A stretch of 35,200 bases of DNA from Caldifarciminota bacterium. GTDB taxonomy: Bacteria > Hydrothermota > Tepidihabitantia > B3-TA06. Below, piece by piece: positions 29,904-35,200 of this stretch. Below the pieces are notes generated by a model, which had not been told where the DNA came from, did not search any database, and saw only the letters and a list, made by a program, of their open reading frames with translations. A program made the translations under genes and the position numbers. The DNA is taken from assembly GCA_023128825.1 (NCBI GenBank), contig JAGMDF010000004.1:1-35200 (forward strand). The letters run 5' to 3'. Positions within the stretch are counted from its first letter, which is position 1. Each line of letters starts with the position of its first letter.

Positions 29904-30797
29904 CTAACGCGCTGGTGTCTTCATATCCAGTTCGTCTATACGTTCCTGGATTTTGGATTTAACCACATCGGAAAATCTGTCGTAGGCCAATAGGTCTTTA
30001 AGCAAGGTTAATTCGTCAACGTAGATGAACTTGTCTACAAAAGCCTTAAGGTCTTCTGAGAGACATTGAATATATGGAGGCACACCCTTAGCAAGAGAAA
30101 ATTGATAGGCCCACCGAAGACATCGTTTTACTTCAAAAACCGCAGGTACAAAATCGGCATCTCCGCTAACAAGAACCGCTGCATCGTAGTTTGAAGCGTA
30201 GCTTACCATATCTACTGCTAATCCTACATCAACGCCTTTTTCACCAAAGATTGTTCCCCTATAAAAGTGATGATTTGAAGGATTCGAAGGGGAAGATGCA
30301 GGTATAAATTTAGAAACTTTGAATGGGTCCAAAGCCAGTCGACCAATGTAACGGAATTGTAGAAAATCCGTGTGTTTTTGGAGCTCGGAATGTAGCTCTT
30401 GTCGTTTTCTGCGAATGGCTTCGTCCATCTGAGTATACCACTGTTTCGCAAGATACCGGATTTCCTCTTCTTCGCTTTTTTCGGCACTCAAAGAGGTTAG
30501 CTTTCCTAACTCTTTGCACGTCTCAATAGCCTGTTTTAATTTCCGGGGTGATGGCTCCCTCCAAGAAGAGACACTTTCCACTACATACCAGTAGATTCGA
30601 TGAAGAAAGTGTCTATTTTGATTGTCTTCATTAAGTTTGTCTATTAGAACATCGAAGAACTTTTTCCAGTCTACATGCTGAGGTTCAAGGTGAAAGGGTT
30701 TGTCGTAACCCTCGCATTGGAACTCAAAGGACCTAAGGTTATAATAGAGATTTTCTCCATCAATAAAAATGACTGTCTTCAGGTAATTATTACTCAT
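29904..30797 (-). CDS. NYN domain (PIN-like) ribonuclease
   Basis: 297 aa. NYN/DUF88 (LabA-like) proteins are PIN-fold metal-dependent RNases. Acidic residues are in VIFIDGENLYYNLR (D13, E15, near the N-terminus), in GEKGVDVGLAVDMV and in VLVSGDADFVPAV (the paired Asp of SGDADF). A long charged helical insertion (about 85-150, EEEEIRYLAKQWYTQMDEAIRRKRQELHSELQ) separates the two halves. The C-terminal tail (LTLLKDLLAYDRFSDVVKSKIQERIDEL) is helical. Base composition is more AT-rich than the neighbours, which may indicate a different history. Expression may be attenuated by a terminator in the leader. ATG at 30797. Confidence 0.88.
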   Translation of the reverse strand: MSNNYLKTVIFIDGENLYYNLRSFEFQCEGYDKPFHLEPQHVDWKKFFDVLIDKLNEDNQNRHFLHRIYWYVVESVSSWREPSPRKLKQAIETCKELGKLTSLSAEKSEEEEIRYLAKQWYTQMDEAIRRKRQELHSELQKHTDFLQFRYIGRLALDPFKVSKFIPASSPSNPSNHHFYRGTIFGEKGVDVGLAVDMVSYASNYDAAVLVSGDADFVPAVFEVKRCLRWAYQFSLAKGVPPYIQCLSEDLKAFVDKFIYVDELTLLKDLLAYDRFSDVVKSKIQERIDELDMKTPAR

Positions 30798-30803
30798 GGA
30801 GAC

Positions 30804-30885
30804 TCACTCTGAAAAATTGAGCCCCCTAATTGGGGGCTCAAACCAATCTCTTTTGAAACCCTTAGTGAGCTTCATAACAATTATA
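30804..30885 (-). promoter_or_regulatory. Leader with small ORF and internal terminator (attenuator candidate)
   Basis: Between the NYN promoter and its ATG lies a perfect 9-bp stem TGAGCCCCC / GGGGGCTCA with a 5-nt loop (30818-30840), followed on the minus strand by AATTTTTC. A 23-codon frame (ATG at 30875, stop at 30804) overlaps it and ends 6 nt before the NYN start. CTCACT and AGTGAG at the two leader ends can pair around the terminator. Confidence 0.55.
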
Positions 30886-30907
30886 GTCTCAAGTTCCAAC
30901 TTGTCAA
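30880..30907 (-). promoter_or_regulatory. Promoter of the NYN gene
   Basis: Minus strand TTGACA (30902-30907), 16-bp spacer, TATAAT (30880-30885), perfect consensus. Confidence 0.8.
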
Positions 30908-31018
30908 GTCCTGTGGGAAACCCTTCAGCAAAAAGATTTCGTCCACCCATTGGTCATTCTAACTTGCAATACCTTATTTGATTTGTCAAACGAAATGAAA
31001 CATATCTGTAAGCCATCT

Positions 31019-32218
31019 CTAGCTAACTCTTCTTCGGGCAGTCTGTGTCAGAAGGAAGACCACGGCCGCCACCAACGCCAATCCCGCTCCGACCGAGAAC
31101 GCCAGGCGGGCCGAGAACGTATCCCACAGGAACCCGAACAAGAGACTGGCGGGCAGAAGCGCCAGCCCGATCGCGGTCTCGAATATACCGTAGGCGGTGG
31201 CGCGGCGCTCAGGCTGCACCATGTCGGCGATGAACGCCCGGAACACCCCTTTGGACAACCCAAGATACACCCCGTATCCGGCAAACAACAGCCACATGGC
31301 CAGAGGACTGGCGAACCTTCCGAACAGGAAGTATATCGCGGCGTACACAAGAAAGGAGATAAAGATGACGGTGCGCCGCCCGATGCGGTCGGAGAGCGCG
31401 CCGAAAAGTGGACTGGTCAGCGCGCTCACCAGATAGTATAGAGACCAGAGAATGGGAATCATCAGCTTGGTGATGCTTGCATCACTGGCCCGGAGAATAA
31501 GGAAGGCGTTGGAAGAGTTCCCCAGGGTGAAGATAACGATGGCCACCGTGAACCAGATGAATCCCTTGCTCAATCCTCCTTGGCGCTTCACCTCGACGAT
31601 TGAGGCCTTAAGTGTCCTGACCTCGCGCACGAAGAAGATCAAGGAGAAGCCGACCAGGGCAGGGACGACGGACACAAGAAACACCAGCCTCACGTTTTCG
31701 CGGGAAAGGTAGAAGATAAGCATTCCGAGAAGCGGCCCCGAAGCCGCACCCAGGCTGTCCATGGCCCGGTGGAATCCGAACCCAAGCCCGCGGCGCTTTT
31801 TAGAGATGGACTGAGCTAAAAGTGCGTCCCGCGCCGGGGTGCGAAGCCCCTTGCCCATGCGCTCGGCAAAGCGCAGTGCCAGTACCTCGCCCCAGTGACC
31901 GGCTAACCCCAGGAACGGTTTGGACACCGCCGATACACCGTACCCTGCGAGAACGAACCACTTGCGGTGCCTGAGCCGGTCGGAGAGCCAGCCGAAAGCG
32001 GCCTTTCCCAGCGCGGCGGTAGCTTCCGCTATCCCCTCAATCAAACCGACCAGGGATTTGTTGCCTCCCAGGCTGATGATGAATCCCGGTATCAGGAAGT
32101 AGATCATCTCGGTGGATAGATCGGTGAAGAAGCTCACAAGCCCCAGAAGAATAAGGTTGCGGCGTCCGCCCGGTGGCGGAGCAGAGCGGTTTTGGAGGGA
32201 GGAGGTCAATTCCTTCAT
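31019..32218 (-). CDS. Major facilitator superfamily transporter
   Basis: 399 aa, 12 predicted transmembrane segments with a central loop (VREVRTLKASIVEVKRQGG). The N-terminal GLVSFFTDLSTEMIYFLIPGFI block is typical of a common MFS subfamily in environmental bacteria. MFS loop motifs are GWLSDRLRHRKW (loop 2-3) and its repeat GALSDRIGRRTV (loop 8-9). The substrate is unknown; drug or metabolite export is the usual guess for the family. The ATG at 32218 lies 8 nt after the -10 box, so it should be leaderless. Single-gene unit. Confidence 0.92.
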   Translation of the reverse strand: MKELTSSLQNRSAPPPGGRRNLILLGLVSFFTDLSTEMIYFLIPGFIISLGGNKSLVGLIEGIAEATAALGKAAFGWLSDRLRHRKWFVLAGYGVSAVSKPFLGLAGHWGEVLALRFAERMGKGLRTPARDALLAQSISKKRRGLGFGFHRAMDSLGAASGPLLGMLIFYLSRENVRLVFLVSVVPALVGFSLIFFVREVRTLKASIVEVKRQGGLSKGFIWFTVAIVIFTLGNSSNAFLILRASDASITKLMIPILWSLYYLVSALTSPLFGALSDRIGRRTVIFISFLVYAAIYFLFGRFASPLAMWLLFAGYGVYLGLSKGVFRAFIADMVQPERRATAYGIFETAIGLALLPASLLFGFLWDTFSARLAFSVGAGLALVAAVVFLLTQTARRRVS

Positions 32219-32226
32219 ACCGGCTA

Positions 32227-32253
32227 ATTATACGCCAGGGGAGGGGTTGTCAA
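32227..32253 (-). promoter_or_regulatory. Promoter of the MFS gene (leaderless)
   Basis: Minus strand TTGACA (32248-32253), 15-bp spacer, TATAAT (32227-32232), 8 nt to the ATG. Confidence 0.75.
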
Positions 32254-32270
32254 TTATCTTTCGCCAGCCT

Positions 32271-32546
32271 TTTCCATGATCAACACATCGTTACCCAGTG
32301 AGAGGGGGCATCGAGGAGGACCACGGGGAAGAGAAAGAAATCATCATCGAGGCAATTGTAGCCCCTTTTGCCTGGAGACAAGCTTTACTGAATGCCGTTT
32401 CCCCTCCCTGGTGGACAGCGTGCCCCTTGGGGTGCCAATTTTACTGCACCCCATAGGGTAGGGGGATAAAGGGGGAGGGGATGCGTACAAATCTATGTCG
32501 GCATAACAAATCTGAAACACTCATAACCATCTCTTGGCGCACAGAC
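32271..32546 (+). repeat. Dispersed promoter-linked repeat, copy D (degenerate)
   Basis: Outer end TTCCATGATCAACACATCGT (32271-32290), inner end AACCATCTCTTGGCGCACAGAC. The middle (about 32340-32515) is unlike the other copies. It ends 9 bp before the -35 box of tRNA-Gly and accounts for the gap between the MFS gene and the tRNA. Confidence 0.7.
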
Positions 32547-32555
32547 TGCCTCGGC

Positions 32556-32583
32556 TTGACATTCCCCACATGACCTCTATACT
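32556..32583 (+). promoter_or_regulatory. Promoter of tRNA-Gly
   Basis: TTGACA (32556-32561), 16-bp spacer, TATACT (32578-32583). Confidence 0.8.
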
Positions 32584-32610
32584 TTCCTACACAAGACGCC
32601 TTGTGCACAT

Positions 32611-32682
32611 GCGGTGGTAACTCAATGGTAGAGTAACGGCCTTCCAAGCCGTTGGTTGCGGGTTCAAGTCCCGTCCGCCGCT
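32611..32682 (+). tRNA. tRNA-Gly (TCC)
   Basis: Acceptor GCGGTGG/CCGCCGC (one G-T pair), D arm ACTC/GAGT, anticodon arm ACGGC-CTTCCAA-GCCGT (anticodon TCC), T arm GCGGG-TTCAAGT-CCCGT, discriminator T. A run of six more T follows at once, which may help termination. No encoded CCA. Confidence 0.96.
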
Positions 32683-33015
32683 TTTTTACCCCAACCGATT
32701 GCTTCGCACTCGATTGGGGACCCCGAGTAAACCGCTCTGAGCCATCCTCGACCATGTTTCCACATAGGGATGTAGAAGTACTCGCTGTCCCGGGGTCCCC
32801 GCGCGGGGACGGAGTATCCGTGCAGGGTGTACGATGCCTTTTCATTGCAATACTTCTTTCAACGCCTCCCACCCCTGGTAACGATCTGCTGGACAATCTA
32901 CAAGATAACCTTGACAGATTATCAAGTTTAGCTAAGATAAAAGGTCGGGAGGTGGCCGCAGGGTGACGTGGGATTGCGGGAATAGGTCCCCTCCCGACAA
33001 CTTACCCCCAGTTAA
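32683..33015. other. Gene-free stretch with REP copy
   Basis: Contains a half-site GGGGACCCC (32716-32724), one REP family 1 element (32792-32831) and CCTGGTAACGATCTGCTGG (32874-32892), which resembles the outer end of the dispersed repeat. A TTGACA-16-TAAGAT promoter-like pair at 32913-32940 leads to no gene I can support. Confidence 0.45.
32792..32831 (+). repeat. REP-like stem-loop, family 1
   Basis: GGGGTCCCCGCGCGGG-GACGGAGTAT-CCGTGCAGGGTGT: same opening, loop (GACGnAGTA) and closing motif as the copy at 27513-27551. Confidence 0.65.
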
Positions 33016-33048
33016 TGCTCCTTTTGCCCTACCGGGCAAAAGATCGCA
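33016..33048 (-). repeat. REP-like stem-loop, family 2, inverted copy
   Basis: On the minus strand TGCGATCTTTTGCCC-GGTA-GGGCAAAAGGAGCA, near-identical in layout to 16532-16562. Confidence 0.65.
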
Positions 33049-33061
33049 AATGAAGATGTCG

Positions 33062-33094
33062 CTATGGTTTCCTGGCAATAAATAACATCTCACC
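33062..33094 (-). pseudogene. C-terminal scrap of a methyltransferase gene (second copy)
   Basis: Ten codons, GEMLFIARKP, then stop. They nearly repeat the end of the neighbouring remnant (GEMLFVARKA) and are preceded by an in-frame stop. Probably what is left of a tandem second copy. Confidence 0.5.
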
Positions 33095-33104
33095 TTACAC
33101 CCTC

Positions 33105-33125
33105 AAAGCTACTTCGTAGCTTTTT
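33105..33125 (+). terminator. Terminator-like hairpin
   Basis: AAAGCTAC-TTC-GTAGCTTT followed by TT. It lies between the two methyltransferase remnants; no active plus-strand gene precedes it. Confidence 0.45.
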
Positions 33126-33142
33126 GGAGGGGCTTAAAATGG

Positions 33143-33307
33143 TTAGGCTTTCCTGGCGACGAATAGCATTTCCCCATCGTGCCTGAATTCAGACCGCTCA
33201 TAATCGCCGTAGATGGCCTCAACCTCCAGTCCAGCCTTCTCCAGCAAAATCTCCTCTGCTTTTCTACAAAGGAGCCTCGACCTGACCCGCCCCAGCGATG
33301 GTAATAT
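33143..33307 (-). pseudogene. Decayed class I SAM-dependent methyltransferase, C-terminus
   Basis: The minus-strand frame reads LGRVRSRLLCRKAEEILLEK, AGLEVEAIYGDY, RSEF and GEMLFVARKA. This is the usual end of small class I methyltransferases (helix, then EAIYGDY, then MLFVARK). The SAM-binding N-terminal two thirds are absent. An in-frame TAA lies just upstream, so the gene has suffered deletion and probably a frameshift. The original promoter (33397-33424) may survive with a short leaderless frame at 33264-33389. Confidence 0.65.
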
Positions 33308-33389
33308 TTACCAGCGCACAGCTAAGGGACAGCACAAACCAATAGCCGTTATGGCTCAGTGGTTTCCTGGTCAGGTCAACGCTTCTCAT
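33264..33389 (-). CDS. Short leaderless ORF upstream of the methyltransferase remnant
   Basis: 41 codons from ATG at 33389 (MRSVDLTRKPLSHNGYWFVL...). The ATG is 7 nt after a TTGACA-16-TATAAT promoter, as in the real leaderless genes here. It overlaps the methyltransferase scrap in another frame. It may be the truncated N-terminus of the lost gene, or junk under a surviving promoter. I doubt it has a function. Confidence 0.35.
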   Translation of the reverse strand: MRSVDLTRKPLSHNGYWFVLSLSCALVNITIAGAGQVEAPL

Positions 33390-33396
33390 ACCGCGG

Positions 33397-33424
33397 ATTA
33401 TACGGAAGGGTCGCCGGTTGTCAA
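33397..33424 (-). promoter_or_regulatory. Consensus promoter upstream of the decayed methyltransferase
   Basis: Minus strand TTGACA (33419-33424), 16-bp spacer, TATAAT (33397-33402). The divergent promoter of purQ is 68 bp away. Confidence 0.65.
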
Positions 33425-33492
33425 ATTATCTGTATGTTGGAGGACTTTTGGGCAATTGTTCATCACCCACCCGTTAAAGGGTGAAGGTAGTG

Positions 33493-33520
33493 TTGACAAA
33501 CAACTCCGGTTAGGTAGACT
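33493..33520 (+). promoter_or_regulatory. Promoter of purQ (leaderless)
   Basis: TTGACA (33493-33498), 16-bp spacer, TAGACT (33515-33520), 5 nt to the GTG at 33526. Confidence 0.75.
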
Positions 33521-33525
33521 CACGA

Positions 33526-34392
33526 GTGGAGGCATCCTCACTCAAGGTTCTTGTCCTTGCAGGACCCGGCACGAACTGCGATGCGGAGACGCTGTTCGCG
33601 TTTCGTAATCTGGGATGCGAAGCCGAAGAGGAGACGTTGCGGATGCTCTCGCGACATCCTGAGAGGCTGCAGGAATATCAGATCCTGGTTCTTCCAGGTG
33701 GATTCACCTACGGGGATTACGTGGGGGCGGGCTCGCTTTTTGCCGCCGATCTGCGCCATACCATAGGTGATGAAATATTGAGGTTTCTTGCGGAAGGAAA
33801 GTTTATCTTAGGCATCTGCAACGGGTTTCAGGTACTTGTTAAAAGCGGACTGCTACCGAGTTTTGAAAAACCGTTCGAGAAGCCTTCAGTCACCCTGGAA
33901 GGGAACAAATCACTGAGGTTCGAGGATCGCTGGGTACATCTTAAACCTGAGGGAAAGAGCTTCTGGACACGGGGTTTATCCAAGATCATCACCCTGCCTG
34001 TGGCACACGCCGAGGGGCGCTTTCTTGCCCGTGACAAGAAGGTGCTGCGTCGTTTGCAAGCTGAAGGTCGGGTGCTTCTTCGCTACTGCGGTGGGGACGG
34101 CGGCTCACCTAAATATCCTGAGAACCCAAACGGGTCGGATGATCACATTGCAGCGATCACCGACTCCACCGGCCAGGTTATGGGCATGATGCCTCACCCC
34201 GAAAGGTTTGTTTTGCCCCAGCAGCATCCATCTCACACGCGTGGGGAGTTTAACGGCAAACCTCACGGATATCTGCTTTTAGCCAACCTCGTGAAGGAAG
34301 CCTGCAGCCGATTCGGCCAGGTGCTGTTGAGTAAAGCAGGATCGTTTGCTGTAGATATAAGTGAGGCCGCCATCACCAGCTCTAAAAAATAG
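33526..34392 (+). CDS. purQ: Phosphoribosylformylglycinamidine synthase glutaminase subunit
   Basis: 288 aa class I glutamine amidotransferase that supplies ammonia to PurL in step 4 of purine synthesis. Features are LVLAGPGTNCDAET at the N-terminus, PGGFTYGDYVGAG, the nucleophile elbow GICNGFQVLV (C98) and the His-Glu pair in MMPHPERF (H224, E226). It is longer than the roughly 225-aa PurQ of Bacillus, with inserts around FEKPFEKPSVTLEGNKSLRF and a 30-residue tail. The GTG start is 5 nt after the -10 box, so leaderless. No purL or purS lies next to it, so the complex is encoded at separate loci. Confidence 0.9.
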   Translation: MEASSLKVLVLAGPGTNCDAETLFAFRNLGCEAEEETLRMLSRHPERLQEYQILVLPGGFTYGDYVGAGSLFAADLRHTIGDEILRFLAEGKFILGICNGFQVLVKSGLLPSFEKPFEKPSVTLEGNKSLRFEDRWVHLKPEGKSFWTRGLSKIITLPVAHAEGRFLARDKKVLRRLQAEGRVLLRYCGGDGGSPKYPENPNGSDDHIAAITDSTGQVMGMMPHPERFVLPQQHPSHTRGEFNGKPHGYLLLANLVKEACSRFGQVLLSKAGSFAVDISEAAITSSKK

Positions 34393-34441
34393 GCTGGGGG
34401 TTCCCTGAAGGGCTAAGGGATATCCGGGGTGTTGCGGGGTG

Positions 34442-34873
34442 TTACGGGTGTTGCGGGGGGTATGTAGGCGGCGACGCGGATCGATCCGATGCATCGAGAA
34501 GGTGCAGGAACGTATGAGTGATCTCCTTAGCCGCCAGCTTGATGTGAAGGAAGATGATGCCCAGCTTGACGTTTTCGTCTGTTACCACCACCAGTACGTT
34601 ATCCTGACCGGTGTTGGTTATGATGGTATATCCCCTATCGCCTTTCACGTAGACCTGTTGAAGCCTCCCGTGCTGGAACTCCTGGACAGTCTTGTCGCCA
34701 AGCCCCAGAAGGGTGGCGGCTATGGCGGCTACGTCGTCGTCGTGGGTGTTCGGAGGCATGGCCGAGGCGAGCATTAAGCCGTCCATACTCACGACCGCGG
34801 AGGCCTGAATCTCAGGGGCAGCCTGGTTGAGCCTTGATAGGATACCCCGCAGTTTCCCTTCTAGTCCGAGCAT
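34442..34873 (-). CDS. Roadblock/LC7 domain protein (second paralog)
   Basis: 143 aa, same family as 5210-5611. Leading helix LEGKLRGILSRLNQAAPEIQASAVVSMDGLMLA, central helix DDDVAAIAATLLGLGDKTVQEF, hairpin RGYTIITNTGQDNVLVVVTD and final helix LGIIFLHIKLAAKEITHTFLHLL. A Pro-rich end follows (SPPTYPPQHP). ATG at 34873 with GGAGG 4 nt upstream. Its own promoter is at 34897-34925. Likely a regulator or scaffold of a small GTPase encoded elsewhere. Confidence 0.87.
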   Translation of the reverse strand: MLGLEGKLRGILSRLNQAAPEIQASAVVSMDGLMLASAMPPNTHDDDVAAIAATLLGLGDKTVQEFQHGRLQQVYVKGDRGYTIITNTGQDNVLVVVTDENVKLGIIFLHIKLAAKEITHTFLHLLDASDRSASPPTYPPQHP

Positions 34874-34896
34874 CTATCCTCCACTTTTAAGGACTC

Positions 34897-34925
34897 ACTA
34901 TATCGAAGTATACCTGCTTTGTCAA
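34897..34925 (-). promoter_or_regulatory. Promoter of the second Roadblock gene
   Basis: Minus strand TTGACA (34920-34925), 17-bp spacer, TATAGT (34897-34902). Leader of about 17 nt with ribosome-binding site. Confidence 0.75.
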
Positions 34926-34978
34926 GTGGGGCTTTCAGGTTTCCAGACCGGGATGTTTGAACGTCCGGCGAACGAATC

Positions 34979-35200
34979 CTATCCCAAACGATAGCAATCC
35001 GGCCGACGGTCATGGAACAGATGGTTGCGGGGGGTAACATGTTTGTCTCCGGCAAGTGAAGGATCAATCTCTGCCGTTATCAGCGCCTCCTCCTTCTCGA
35101 GTGAAGCCAGAATCTCTCCCTTGACACCCAGTATTCGGCTCTGGCCAATAAAACGCAGTTCTTCTCCTCGGCTTTGTTCCGCGCCGATACGGTCTGAGAG
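34979..35200 (-). CDS. Carbon-nitrogen hydrolase (nitrilase family), C-terminal part
   Basis: The minus-strand frame is open from base 35200 to the stop at 34979 (73 codons); the N-terminus lies outside the window. The residues LRFIGQSRILGVKGEILASL, then ALITAEIDPSLA and FHDRRPDCY match the end of nitrilase-superfamily proteins (GxSxIxxPxGxxL...xxAxIDxxxxxxxR...DRRPxLY). The Glu-Lys-Cys catalytic triad is in the missing part. The substrate (amide, nitrile or carbamoyl) cannot be told. Confidence 0.75.
   Translation of the reverse strand, partial: LSDRIGAEQSRGEELRFIGQSRILGVKGEILASLEKEEALITAEIDPSLAGDKHVTPRNHLFHDRRPDCYRLG

Noticed and set aside
34861-35067. 68-codon minus-strand frame
   Set aside because: Overlaps the nitrilase-family end in another frame and the Roadblock promoter.

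Overview
The window looks like a chromosomal segment of an uncultured Gram-negative bacterium. Outer-membrane type proteins are present: a patatin-POTRA-barrel protein, a second beta-barrel protein and several lipoproteins. There is a secreted PQQ/PKD protein with a FlgD/T9SS-like C-terminal tail. Roadblock/LC7 and DUF4097 proteins, a permuted glycolytic mutase and very regular promoters fit a candidate phylum around the FCB group (WOR-3/Stahlbacteria-like). That placement is inference; there is no rRNA here.

Layout. 1-2273 (minus): rpsO-pnp operon, pnp cut by the window edge. 2274-6396 (mostly minus): a dispersed repeat, a 460-aa tandem-repeat protein, a second repeat copy, two lipoproteins and a Roadblock protein, with tRNA-Val on the opposite strand. 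6556-7784 (plus): lipoprotein and phasin-like protein. 7924-14736 (minus): beta-barrel protein, secreted protein and patatin-barrel protein (one operon), a membrane-anchored small protein, and the PQQ/PKD protein. 14791-16437 (plus): a circularly permuted phosphoglycerate mutase. 16654-18910: DUF2007, acyltransferase, DUF4203 and tRNA-Pro. 18919-22833 (plus): third repeat copy, then an EIIA-CBS regulator and two paralogous permeases. 22992-27344 (plus): DUF4097 lipoprotein, GNAT, and a cysteate synthase / alpha-oxoamine synthase pair that I read as the first two steps of sulfonolipid (capnine) synthesis. 27552-32253: tandem VOC protein, Mrp ATPase, NYN nuclease, MFS transporter. 32271-35200: fourth repeat copy, tRNA-Gly, methyltransferase remnants, purQ, a second Roadblock protein and the end of a nitrilase-family gene.

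Cross-cutting signals. I could place 25 TTGACA/TATAAT-type promoters; 20 have a 16-bp spacer. At least seven place the start codon 5-8 nt after the -10 box, implying leaderless mRNAs. Four copies of a 220-320 bp intergenic repeat each end exactly 9 bp upstream of the -35 box of the next gene. Two families of REP-like stem-loops lie mostly at gene 3' ends. The permuted mutase, the promoter-linked repeat and the sulfonolipid pair with its structured leader are the best candidates for something new.
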